A DNA stretch of 64,000 nt from Pogonophryne albipinna (Eukaryota; Chordata; Actinopteri; Perciformes; Artedidraconidae): positions 29,746,538 through 29,810,537 of the forward strand of contig CM053260.1 in NCBI GenBank assembly GCA_028583405.1. The letters are read 5' to 3'. The notes beneath the pieces were generated by a model, which saw nothing but the letters and a program-made list of their open reading frames with translations, ran no database searches and was not told where the DNA came from. Positions 13,352 to 22,829 of this stretch are shown here, piece after piece. Position numbers and translations under genes: made by a program. The first letter of the stretch is position 1. The number at the start of each line of letters is the position of its first letter.

Positions 13352-14442
13352 AGGGCCGGCCCTAGACTTTTGGGGGCCCTAAGCGAGCTTTTGCTTGGGG
13401 GCCCCCCTCGCTCTAGCGCATTCTCACTTCACACAACACGGAACCAACTTTTGTCTTATGAAGTTAGTATAAGCACACATATTGTATAAATAAGCATGTA
13501 AACACCGTGGACTTAACATCCTCTAGGGGGGTCCTCACCTCCTCTAGGAGGGTCCGGGGGCATGCTCCCCCGGGAAGATTTGTTTTTTAAATATTGAAGT
13601 TAAAAGCATTAATCTGGTGCACTTTGAGAGCAAAATTAAGAGATCTATGGATACATCTCTCAACACCCAGATGAAACAGAACTGTAAACAGATTTTTCTT
13701 TATGGATATTTTACAAATCACTTAAACTGTGTTCTTGTTTTGTCATATAGTATTTCATAACTGTTTTTCATTTATTCTCTCTGGCTGTCCATCTCATAAT
13801 GTTCACATAAAAACTAGCTGTCAATAGGAATATCATTCAGAAGAATTATAATTTCATGCAAAAATCTGTCACAAAAAGAGGTTGCACATTTAAATTCAGG
13901 TGTTGTTATGGCAACGTCAGTGGCCAAACAGCAACATTTACTGCTGCAAATACGTTCAAACATGCTGTCGATACGTAAAGCAGTGGCAACTATGCCACCA
14001 TTTCAGCTGACTTTTTCTCAGAAATACTGTCACATAACATCCATATATTTCAGTGCTAGGTTGATGCTTAGCTAAGATAACTATGAAACACTTTAACTGA
14101 CAGGACTCCGGATCAACTGTGTACTGTAAGGTAGCTTCTAGCTTCATGTCGAACAGTAAGTCAACATTTCCCAGAGAGCTTTCTTTGAAATTACCAGGTA
14201 ACGCTAAAAAACATTACATTTAGATTGTATGACAATGTGTTTATTTAATATATCTTGCTAACGGTTTAGCTTACCCCCGCGATTCAAAGTAACGTCAACG
14301 TAGCTGTAATTTATGTTTTGCTTACATGTTCGCATAACTTGGAAGTTACTGACATGTACGTACCTTGTTTACCTGGCTCAAGTGGTGGCTCTGGGGTTGT
14401 TGTGTGAACCACCACTTGAGAATTGTCGTCTTTTTTAAGAAC
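13352..14442. repeat. Unclassified dispersed-repeat region
   Basis: It starts with CAGGGCCGGCCCTAGACTTT, a G/C-rich end seen on fish DNA transposons. The matching right end is not found, so the extent is uncertain. No coding sequence. A 12-bp perfect inverted repeat (CTCAAGTGGTGG, 14377-14388 against 14409-14420) lies just before the Ngaro-like element. Confidence 0.35.
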
Positions 14443-14615
14443 AAATGTAGCTTAGCGCAAGTTCAATCAAGAAGACAATATCATCTGGTGTCACACGTTA
14501 TCTCAATAAGCGATCAGGGGCGTTACGCCCCAGCTAGCCAATCATCGCACCTGCTAACCCCTTTAAATCTGCTCTCCCCTCCCTGTCAGTTGTCATTTCA
14601 GGTGTCAACGCACAA
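14443..14615 (+). repeat. Split direct repeat A1
   Basis: It matches 21907-22079. Both copies share the text GTTATCTCAATAAGCGATCA and TCAGTTGTCATTTCAGGTGT. Homology stops sharply after GCACAA on both sides. Confidence 0.92.
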
Positions 14616-15489
14616 GCAGCAGCAGGGCTTCGTCCCAGCTCCAGGCATATATTCATCAGCTCTGCAGTCTTGCGGATTAAGCTACTGGCGGCGTTCCCCA
14701 GTCGGCTAGCGGTTCCAGCCAGCCGCCCCGCAAACCCGGACGCGGGAGGAAAAGACAAGGAAATCGGGCTCCACGGAAGTTCCTCCGGCTTAATGGAAAT
14801 GGCCTACTTCACGCAAACAATTGACGCACACCTTCAGTCTCTCGAGAGGGCATCACTGGCATCAGGGCCGCTCAAATGTGGCGCTTCCGGCTTCACGCGG
14901 AACGGGCCCTCAGGGCTTAAGCTACATCCCATTGAAGCTACTTCTCCTCCCGGCTCAGTAGCCAGTACTGGACACTAAGTGCGTCTAGGCGGCAGCAGGT
15001 TCATTGCACAGCCCAGGCTCTCGCCTCTTTTCCTGCGCCTCACCTCTAAAACAGGCGTCAGGGTAGCGCTGGCAAGAGGCAGTTGAAACAAAGTCACGAG
15101 ATGTTCGTTATATCATGACATTAGAGTCATGCAGAGTGAGATCGCTACCCCTTTAAGAGAGGGGTGTGGCGCGTGCATGTGTGTGAGGGCATGGTAGAGC
15201 AAGCGAGCGGGATATATGTTTTCTAAAAGTAAAACGAGGCAGCAAAAAGGATAGGTCTGTGATCTTGCGAAACAGAAGAGCTAAATAAATGCAACGACCT
15301 CCCAAGAAGAGCTCGCCTCTCTCCAGTCATTCCGATAAGTGGGTTATTGAACCTGAAGCGTGTTGCTTCTTCCCTGGGAGACGACAGAGAGTCATCCCCC
15401 CCTGTTTCCTCGACTACGGTCTGGGAGCCGACAGGAAGTTCAACAATATGCATTGCTACCTTTAGTTCAGGGTTAAGGTGAGTTCCAGG

Positions 15490-16100
15490 CAGTATTGGGC
15501 GTAACGTGTTACAGTATGGAGTTTCAGTAATGTATTACTTTGCGTACGAAGTAATGTAACACATTACTAATGCAGTTCGGGTAATTACTACCCATTACAA
15601 TGCTCAGTAAGTAACGCAGTTTCCAGCTTCAACACAGTGTTCCTGGAATGAATGGCGTTTCGTAGAGCTTATTTTCCTCAATGACAAGTCGCTGCACATT
15701 ATCCCGCTTATGACACGACCAGATACTAAATAAATTAGGAATTTACTCCCAATATTAATTGAATGATTTATTGACGGAAATGATCGTTTTTATTTTCTCT
15801 TTTTTCTTCTCCACTAAGAAATATTCCGTTCCTCGGTGCGCAACGGCTGGATCTGCGACAACAACATCTCCTCAGCAGCACCGTCCAAATCCGTTCACAG
15901 TCTCTGATCCACTAAATCCTTACACATTACAGAGGTGAATTAGGTTCAAGGTGAAATATCGCGTCATCGTCTGCGTCATGACGTAATTGCTTACGTCGCC
16001 GTTTCTCTCCCAATACCGCGTCAAACAAACATCAATAGAGGATGGCGTCGGGTAGTTTTTAATCATACGAAGCCAGATTCAATCAGAACTACTTCTTCAA
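15490..16100. mobile_element. hAT-like relic inside the Ngaro-like element
   Basis: GTATTGGGCGTAACGTGTTAC and the AT-rich GTAATGTATTACTTTG text (15494-15610) are like the ends of common fish hAT elements. The following text (CGCTGCACATTATCCCGCTTATGACACGACCAGAT, 15690-15724, then GTGCGCAACGGCTGGATCTGCG, about 15836-15857) matches my memory of their interior. No open frame remains. Ends not defined. Confidence 0.4.
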
Positions 16101-16229
16101 ACTATACTTCTTCTAGAACACCGTGATGCATCGGGTATCATGTGGTTCAGCGGCATTAACGCCGCTGCAGTGCGCATGCATCGGAGTTTATTCTATTGTT
16201 AACTCACACGCCAGCGGTCGCCGTTAAGC

Positions 16230-16600
16230 ACTCACTGTCCGACTGTTATATAAGCAGCCGATAATTATTTCCCATCTCTTAGCGACGCGTTCAGTATGGA
16301 TTTACGCCGTCGGCATCACAACACCGTCATTAAGGTTCTCTGGCATCCTACATATGGCATTGCTTAGTAACTGAGCTAATCAGTCATCTTGACTACTGTC
16401 AGTCACTATCATTGCGGCATTAAACCGTTTCCTACACAATAACAGATTCTTAGTGCTGCCCGACTTGTGTTTCAAGGTGCGGTCGCGTTCTAGTCACTTT
16501 GTTCAAGCGCCACTGCTAGTTACAACTCTTTCGCTTTAGTGTAAGCTACTGGCATGACTGGTATGGCTCAGGGCAATCTCGATGACAACGGTCAATGTTC
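16230..16600 (+). pseudogene. Heavily decayed CR1/L2-like LINE fragment
   Basis: One plus frame reads SHLDYCQSL at about 16385-16411. This corresponds to the S-LDYCN-L motif after the LINE reverse-transcriptase palm, and a degenerate AARLVF-like stretch follows near 16455-16480. Stops and frame breaks are everywhere. Judged from two motifs only. Confidence 0.35.
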
Positions 16601-17198
16601 CCCCTTCTACGCACGGAGATAATGTAATCTTATAGCGTGCAGGCAAGGCTGGCTCTTCAAAGCAGATATTAACGACGCGCTTTAAAGTTTCCATCATCCG
16701 TTTAGCGGAACTCTTTCAGCCTCAAGCGGGAGTCAAGTAAGGAGAAACTACGCGTGCACCGGCTATTCGGGTAAATAATATTAATAGTCGTCTCTACCCA
16801 GTGCATCACCCAATGCTCAGGGAGATCCCCTCATGTGTTGCCTTACGCCATCTAGTGTTCAATATAACATTACTAACCTATAACTCCGCTCAACTGGGGA
16901 AAGAGAAGAAGAAAGAAGAAGAGACTCCTCCAGGAGCACAGCGTCCCTAATCATGAGGAACTATAGGCCCAGCCACACACCTGGAGTTCCTAGGCATCAC
17001 ATCAAGCTCATGGTATTAATGTTCCTCTAAACAAACTGTGTGCATCCACATAAACGTCAAGGCGTATACAGCAAACATCTCCAACGACTATATCACGGGT
17101 CATGTCTCAGTATTTAACTAAGTGTATGTTTCTGCGTGCATCCTGCACTTCATTCATATTCATGCTCATATGGCTCGTGTTAATCCAGGTTATGATAT

Positions 17199-17602
17199 TG
17201 TTGCGACCTGGCTCAAAAGGCCACAACAAAAAGGAGACACAACATGTCAACGGGTAGTTAAAGGTGTTTATTTAGGACAAACAAGTCCAAAACCAGTAAA
17301 ATATGAGGTGTGGAAGTCAGTGGTATCAGTAATGTAAAGGCAGGGTGAGGATTGTATGGACATGTATGTGTGTGAGAGTGTTGAAGTGCACAAAGTAAAG
17401 CAACTGAATAAACTCCTATCATACTCAACAAAACCGGTGTGCCTGCAGGGAGAAGCAGAGAGAGAACAGAGAGGAGCAGAGAGGTGTTAAATAGCTGCAG
17501 GACACCAGACCCAGGTGCCCTGAGTTACTGCAATCACCAATCACCACAGCACAGACAGGACAGCCACCTCCTCTCTACTGATGAACCCACAGGGGCATCA
17601 CA
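17199..17602 (-). repeat. 3' LTR (404 bp)
   Basis: Minus-strand reading starts TGTGATGCCCC and ends GGTCGCAACA. It contains a TATA-like CTATTTAACA (plus about 17482-17491) and an AATAAA poly(A) signal (plus 17267-17272). Its partner is 20311-20714. Confidence 0.95.
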
Positions 17603-19275
17603 GCCCCCCCCTTAAGACGGGGCCCCAAAGGGATCCACGACAACCCAATATCCTCCTTCTTAACTCCAGCTTTTTTAATTTCCTTCTTAGGACTGGAGGA
17701 CGCTCCTCCTCCGCCGCTGTCCCACTCCTCCTTGGGTTGGCTGGCGTTGATCCACAGCATGTAGGCGCTCATCGGCCTCTTGGGCGCGCCGACCTCGTTC
17801 GGCCTCCTTTTGTTCGGCCTCCTCTTGTTCGGCCTCCTCTTGTTCGCTTTGCAGGGTTTCCTCTCTTTCTTCTCCTTCTTCTTTGTCTCGATCTCAAAGT
17901 CCAAGGACCGTGCTGGACCACATTTTCCAGACTCCGAAACAGGTAGGTCAGTCGACATCCTACGGCTCTGCGCACGCGTAACAGTATAAACTGGAGACAC
18001 ACTTGGAAATTGCAAACCGCTCTCATCTGGCTCTACAGATGCCAACGGCCTGGAAATCACCACAGGCGGTGGCACACCCGCCCACACAGCACTACCAGCT
18101 AGATCGTTGCCCAAAATCATCTGTACCCCATCAAGTGGCAACGCGGGACGCACGCCGATAGACACAACTCCACGTACCAGCTCACAATCCAGCACTACTG
18201 TATGACGTTGCACAGGAATCAAGCCCATCTCCATGCCCCTCATCAGCACAAAATCCCCTGTTTCTGTCTCTGACGAAAAAGGCAACACTGACTCAACAAT
18301 AAATGAGTATCTAGCTGCTGTGTCACGCAACACCTTAATCGGAACATACTTGTCACTACCGACCATTGATACAACGGCTTCCGTTATGAACGGCTCAAAA
18401 ACAGAACCCACCTCCAAGTCGGCACAAACCAGCTTCTTAACAGGCACCATGCCCGATCTTACACCCTGCGGCTTTTTAACCAAAACGGCAGAACAACACA
18501 TGGCTGGAGCATGTGATGAAGAACGAGGCTTCCCCTCAGGTTCCAGCAACGGACACCGCTCCTTCCAATGACCCTCTTCTCGGCAATAATGACATTGGCC
18601 CACTCTGGCGCCCTCGGATCGCCCTGGACCTACAAATCTACGGGAGGAGCCTGGTGAAAACTTTGCACCACCGCGGGCATAGCCATTGTCTTCTCCACGT
18701 TTCCAATCACCCCTAGAATACTTCTCAGTAAAACTGCCCTTATGTGTCAACACAAAATCGTCCGCTAATTCAGCAGCTCTAAACGCGGTGGAAGGCTTCT
18801 GTTCATTCACATAAGTGGCCACACGCTGAGGGAGAATGTCTTTAAATTGTTCCAAGACAATGAGCTCACAAAGACCGTCAAAACTTGCAACCTTTGCTGC
18901 CGCGCACCACCGCTGAAAATGAGAAGTTAAATCACGGATATACTCCACATGTGTCTGTTTATCTCCCTTGACCCAACTTCTGAACCTTTGACGATACGCT
19001 TCAGGAACAAGTTCGTAAGACTTCAACACCGCTGATTTTACTCTATCATAGTCCAAAGCATTTTCGCCACAAACAGCTGAATAGGCTTCCTGTGCTCGCC
19101 CAGTGAGTACACACTGAAGTAACAGCACTCTGTCCGAATCTGACCAGTTTCTTGCCTCTGCTATGCGTTCAAATAGAGTGAAAAAAATGTCCGGGTCACG
19201 CTCATTGAACTTTGGCACTAATCGCAAGTAAGAAATGATATCGCCTACTGCCTGATGCCGACCTATCACCACCAT
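17575..19275 (-). CDS. gag (SCAN-like, zinc knuckle)-protease remnant-HMG-box chimeric ORF
   Basis: 566 codons. Residues about 20-100 form a SCAN-like gag domain (FERIAEARNWS...YELVPEAYRQRFR). One CCHC zinc knuckle lies at 228-241 (CHYCREEGHWKERC). A retropepsin-like region follows at about 310-395, but its catalytic triplet reads D318-T-A where families have DTG or DSG. After a lysine/arginine-rich stretch with a KRRPN triplication (479-493), residues 496-540 read APKRPMSAYMLW...KEEWD...KKE..K.G.KKED. This matches the start of the SSRP1 HMG box, then skips to its end and following acidic/basic linker, with the middle helices missing. The ORF runs on through the polypurine tract into the LTR. 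Family knowledge: gypsy gag gave rise to vertebrate SCAN domains. Inference: host exon sequence replaced pol in frame. The start codon is only the first ATG of this frame; translation may begin at 19747 and shift frame. Confidence 0.85.
   Translation of the reverse strand: MVVIGRHQAVGDIISYLRLVPKFNERDPDIFFTLFERIAEARNWSDSDRVLLLQCVLTGRAQEAYSAVCGENALDYDRVKSAVLKSYELVPEAYRQRFRSWVKGDKQTHVEYIRDLTSHFQRWCAAAKVASFDGLCELIVLEQFKDILPQRVATYVNEQKPSTAFRAAELADDFVLTHKGSFTEKYSRGDWKRGEDNGYARGGAKFSPGSSRRFVGPGRSEGARVGQCHYCREEGHWKERCPLLEPEGKPRSSSHAPAMCCSAVLVKKPQGVRSGMVPVKKLVCADLEVGSVFEPFITEAVVSMVGSDKYVPIKVLRDTAARYSFIVESVLPFSSETETGDFVLMRGMEMGLIPVQRHTVVLDCELVRGVVSIGVRPALPLDGVQMILGNDLAGSAVWAGVPPPVVISRPLASVEPDESGLQFPSVSPVYTVTRAQSRRMSTDLPVSESGKCGPARSLDFEIETKKKEKKERKPCKANKRRPNKRRPNKRRPNEVGAPKRPMSAYMLWINASQPKEEWDSGGGGASSSPKKEIKKAGVKKEDIGLSWIPLGPRLKGGAVMPLWVHQ
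17603..17620 (-). other. Polypurine tract
   Basis: The minus strand reads TTAAGGGGGGGGC directly before the 3' LTR. This is the usual priming site for plus-strand DNA synthesis in LTR elements. Confidence 0.8.
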
Positions 19276-19747
19276 CCTCCCCTGGAGAAAACTTGCCCTC
19301 TCCCATCAGCCGTAATCTAGCATGTTCCACCTCACATTTCATCTTTTCCACCTCCAGCACCTTCTCCACCTCTAAACGCTTCTCTACCTCCTGCTGCTGA
19401 CCCCTCATCTCCAACCTCAACTTCTCCTGCTCCAACTTCAACTCCAACCGCAATCTCTCCTGATCAAACTGCATGGCCAAAAGCTCCTTTTGCTGCTCGA
19501 ACGTTAAACCAGCTGTCTGAACCACTACCGGCAAGAATCCTGCTGCACCAGACTCACTCTTCTGCAACACCCCCTGCTCAAACAAAGATGACACAATGAC
19601 AGTTTTAATGTCATGTTTCCGCTTGCTCCCCACAACAGCAATGTTATAGTGCTCTGCTATTTCGACCAACTGCGCCTTCTGGCAATCATCTAAGAAAGAC
19701 ACTGAGGGCGCATCCACAAACGCTGACAAAGAAGTCATAATAACCAA
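19202..19747 (-). CDS. gag N-terminal ORF (coiled coil), overlaps the main gag ORF
   Basis: 181 codons from ATG at 19747. It has a short N-terminal domain, then a highly charged coiled coil (about residues 78-148, rich in EQERLRLEL-type heptads) as in fish gypsy gag proteins. Residues 149-158 (MGEGKFSPGEDGG) lead into the region where the SCAN-like domain should start, but the frame must change by +1 near 19262-19285 to enter the downstream ORF, and the two overlap over 19202-19275. This is a single-base indel, a genuine +1 frameshift signal or an assembly error. The first is simplest because known frameshift sites sit between gag and pol, not inside gag. Confidence 0.75.
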   Translation of the reverse strand: MVIMTSLSAFVDAPSVSFLDDCQKAQLVEIAEHYNIAVVGSKRKHDIKTVIVSSLFEQGVLQKSESGAAGFLPVVVQTAGLTFEQQKELLAMQFDQERLRLELKLEQEKLRLEMRGQQQEVEKRLEVEKVLEVEKMKCEVEHARLRLMGEGKFSPGEDGGDRSASGSRRYHFLLAISAKVQ

Positions 19748-20289
19748 TCAGAAAGCAAAGTATTAAACTGCCAACACGCATGGGCATAAGATTAACCCAA
19801 CAGAGAATTTCCCCCTAACTGCCTAAACAAAATCTTCCTAATCTCACCTAGTCTTCATGTGGCTTGCGGTGGGTAATTACGCACTGGAACCCGGCAGGAG
19901 TTATGGAGCGACCTGCACGCAGGTATACACCAAGAACTCACGCGGACGTGCCCCCGAGACAGCTGTCCGAAAACAGCTGACACTAACCACGTCGCCACAA
20001 CACTATGAAAACAAAAAAAAACAGACGCAACCCAAGGGGAAACACCACTTAAGCCTAGCGGGGAAAATCTCTTTTACAAAAGCGTAAACCGAACAGCAAC
20101 ATCTTACCCTCTGATTAGCACACAAAACCTGACGACATGTCAAACACTACAGCCTCCTAAAACCCAAAAGACATGATGTGTCCCCCAAATAGCAGCGACA
20201 AGCCAGCACACAGCTGGACCACAACAATGAATCAGCTGCTCAATGACACCATGTGCTCTGAGCACTATACAAACTTTTTAAACAAATAA

Positions 20290-20310
20290 CCCGTCGGACG
20301 AGCCCCCATT
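20290..20310 (-). promoter_or_regulatory. Primer-binding site, proline-tRNA type
   Basis: Directly inside the 5' LTR the minus strand reads AA then TGGGGGCTCGTCCGA. This matches the start of the well-known tRNA-Pro primer site of gamma-type retroelements. Confidence 0.75.
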
Positions 20311-20714
20311 TGTTGCGACCTGGCTCAAAAGGCCACAACAAAAAGGAGACACAACATGTCAACGGGTAGTTAAAGGTGTTTATTTAGGACAAACAAGTCC
20401 AAAACCAGTAAAATATGAGGTGTGGAAGTCAGTGGTATCAGTAATGTAAAGGCAGGGTGAGGATTGTATGGACATGTATGTGTGTGAGAGTGTTGAAGTG
20501 CACAAAGTAAAGCAACTGAATAAACTCCTATCATACTCAACAAAACCGGTGTGCCTGCAGGGAGAAGCAGAGAGAGAACAGAGAGGAGCAGAGAGGTGTT
20601 AAATAGCTGCAGGACACCAGACCCAGGTGCCCTGAGTTACTGCAATCACCAATCACCACAGCACAGACAGGACAGCCACCTCCTCTCTACTGATGAACCC
20701 ACAGGGGCATCACA
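20311..20714 (-). repeat. 5' LTR (404 bp)
   Basis: No difference from 17199-17602 found by eye. As the upstream LTR for minus-strand transcription it carries the same TATA-like box and poly(A) signal. Confidence 0.95.
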
Positions 20715-20739
20715 ATATCATGCATCACTGTACTCCAGC

Positions 20740-21620
20740 TAACAGCTCTCGTGCATTACTTGTCTACATCTCCCTCTTCGCCCGGACATCGGCTCGTGCT
20801 GCCAATCCAAGATCTCTTCAGTTTACCTATGGTAAATATGCATATAACTGGTGGTGGCGTCTTAATAGCATATCAGGGCTTTCGTTCAGATAGGCGCAGC
20901 CACCTCCGCTGCCAATCAAGGCATTTCTCCCTCATCCCTGCAACTCGGACGGTGGTCCTCCTCCTCCTCCATATCCCCATTCGCCCGGACATCAGCGCGT
21001 GCTGGCTATCCAAGGTCTCTCAAACACAAAAAAATGGTAATTATGCCTATAACTGGTGGTGGTGGTTTCATAGCACGTCAGCATGTATACGTGTCACTGT
21101 GTTCATGTTAACCCTGCATGTCAGGTCGCGACCTCCGGGTCTGTGTTCTGTCTAAACCCTGCACGTCAGGCTGTGACCTCCGGGTCTGCGTCATGTTTAA
21201 CCCTGCACGTCAGGTTGTGACCTCCGAGGTTGTGACCTCAAGGTCCGTGTTCATGTTTAACCCTACACGTCAGGCTGTGACCTCCGGGTCTGCGTCATGT
21301 TTAACCCTGCACGTCAGGTTGTGACCTCCGAGGTTGTGACCTCCGGGTCCGTGTTCATGTTTAACCCTACACGTCAGGTTGTGACCTCCGGGTCTGCGTT
21401 AGGTTTAACCCTGTGAGTGCAGGTTGCGGACGTGGGGTCTGCGTTAGGTTTAACCCTGCGAATGCAGGTTGCGGACATAGGTCCGCATTAGGTTTAACCC
21501 TGCGGGTGCAGGTTGCGGACATGGTCTGCGTTAGGTTTAACCCTGCGAATGACGTTTAACCCTGCAGTGCAGGTTGCGGCCAGTGGGTCCGCGCATGTCT
21601 AACCCCGCAGCCCGGAAGCG
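20740..21620. repeat. Duplicated block and 45-bp minisatellite inside the Ngaro-like element
   Basis: About 20775-20880 and 20975-21070 share CGCCCGGACATC and ATAACTGGTGGTGG, a diverged duplication about 200 bp apart. From about 21085 to 21610 a unit of roughly 45 bp recurs (TTTAACCCTGCACGTCAGG, then GTGACCTCCGGGTC). It grades into a GGTTTAACCCTGCG...GCAGGTTGCGGAC variant, more than ten copies in all. No coding potential. Confidence 0.8.
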
Positions 21621-21735
21621 ATTCCGGCGCCTCATCACGTCCCCATGTTAATCTCTCATTTCATCCATAGATCTCCGCAGCCAGCCGCAAGGTAAGAATT
21701 GCTCACAGCTCAGTACTTCATACTGCACTTCTTTT

Positions 21736-21912
21736 GGGGGTTCATCAGAGCGGTTCTTTCCCTCCTGAATGATCATCCTGCAAACCCGGGGCCTAATCGC
21801 CAAAACATCATTACAGTTACTTGTTGTAATACATCAATCACTATTCCCGCATATAATGTGTCCCGATAATAAACATGTATTTCATAAATCACGTCTCTCC
21901 TGATTGAAATGT
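21736..21912 (+). repeat. Split direct repeat B1
   Basis: Matches 22188-22365 (shared AGAGCGGTTCTTTCCCTCC and CCCGATAATAAACATGTATT). It runs directly into A2, overlapping it by AAATGT. Confidence 0.92.
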
Positions 21913-22079
21913 AGCTTAGTGCAAGTTCAATCAAGAAGACAATATCATCTGGTGTCACACGTTATCTCAATAAGCGATCAGGGGCGTTACGCCCCGGCTA
22001 GCCAATCATCGCACCTGCTAACCCCTTTAAATCTGCTCTCCCCTTCCTGTCAGTTGTCATTTCAGGTGTCAATGCACAA
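21907..22079 (+). repeat. Split direct repeat A2
   Basis: Matches A1 (14443-14615) with about four differences. Confidence 0.92.
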
Positions 22080-22187
22080 CCCTCCTCCACCCCTTCGCCT
22101 CCTGTCTCCTAATACAGGCGCCAAGCTAAAACCTTCTCCCTTCAGATCGGACCGAACTACTATCACCACCACCAGTGTCTAGACCCC

Positions 22188-22365
22188 GGGGGGTTTATCA
22201 GAGCGGTTCTTTCCCTCCTGAATGATCATCCTGCAAACCCGGGGCCTAATCGCCAAAACATCATTACAGTTACTTGTTGTAATACATCAATCACTATTCC
22301 CGCATATCATGTGTCCCGATAATAAACATGTATTTACATACATTACGTCCCTCCTGATTGAAATG
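22188..22365 (+). repeat. Split direct repeat B2, right end of the Ngaro-like element
   Basis: Matches B1. It ends CTGATTGAAATGT; the next bases, TCTTATG, are unique to the flank. Confidence 0.9.
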
Positions 22366-22671
22366 TTCTTATGTCCATCTAGCTGATGCTTTTATCCAAA
22401 GCGACTTACAATAAGTGCGTTCGACCAACAAAATACAAACTTGAAGAAAACAGAATCATATAAGTACATCAGGTTTCATAGAGCTAAAACATTTCAAGTG
22501 CTACTCAACTGGCTTTAGATAAGCCAGTCCTTTATTAGTATATAAGTGCTTTGTTAGTAATTCTATCGCTCGAAGTGGAGTCGAAAGAGATGAGTTTTCA
22601 GTCTGCGCCGGAAGATGTGTAAGCTTTCTGCTGTCCTGATTTCAATGGGGAGCTCATTCATCGTCTCCGTC
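22366..22671. repeat. Dispersed fish repeat, unclassified
   Basis: Contains GCTTTTATCCAAAGCGACTTACAAT (22389-22413) and GGAAGATGTGTAAGCTTTCTGCTGTCCTGA, texts that recur widely in teleost genomes in my experience. No coding sequence. It may include the outer part of the copia 5' LTR. Confidence 0.45.
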
Positions 22672-22728
22672 TCCAATATTTCTCTCCAAGTGCAGCGTAT
22701 GAAGAAGCTGCCATCCTACACCTTAACA

Positions 22729-22742
22729 GGTTATGGGCCCAG
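22729..22742 (+). promoter_or_regulatory. Copia primer-binding site (initiator tRNA-Met half-molecule type)
   Basis: GGTTATGGGCCCAG sits right after the LTR-ending CA. Copia elements of animals prime from an internal fragment of initiator tRNA-Met, and this is the classic sequence for it. Confidence 0.8.
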
Positions 22743-22829
22743 GAGTCATTCGGGGAGAAGTTTGAAGATTTATCACCATCAGAAAGTCACGCCGAACAGC
22801 GTGCTCACGGGATAGCAAGATAAGCTAAC

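Larger units (their letters stand above)
17199..20714 (-). mobile_element. Young pol-less gypsy-type LTR element carrying an HMG-box segment
   Basis: Two 404-bp LTRs (17199-17602 and 20311-20714), TG...CA bounded, read identical by eye. They are flanked by the 4-bp duplication ATAT (17195-17198, 20715-20718). On the minus strand the order is LTR, primer site, about 560-bp leader, gag, protease-like region, HMG-box segment, polypurine tract, LTR. There is no reverse transcriptase, RNase H or integrase in the 2.7-kb interior, so it must be moved by enzymes of another element. LTR identity implies very recent insertion. It lies nested in the Ngaro-like element. Confidence 0.92.
14443..22365 (+). 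mobile_element. DIRS/Ngaro-like element with split direct repeats
   Basis: Layout is A1 (14443-14615), internal DNA, B1 (21736-21912), A2 (21907-22079), a 109-bp spacer, B2 (22188-22365). A1 and A2 match over 173 bp with about four differences; B1 and B2 match over about 177 bp. A1...B1-A2-B2 split direct repeats are the hallmark of Ngaro-type DIRS elements, which integrate with a tyrosine recombinase and make no target duplication. The element starts and ends with AAATGT, the same 6 bp found at the B1/A2 junction. Recombinase and reverse transcriptase are not recognisable, and the inside is filled by other insertions, so this copy is non-autonomous. Orientation is taken from the repeat order. 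Confidence 0.7.

Noticed and set aside
14365..14978. Overlapping short frames (102-114 codons) at the left of the Ngaro-like element
   Set aside because: They overlap repeat A1 and match no gag I recognise; could be a decayed gag end, but not supportable.
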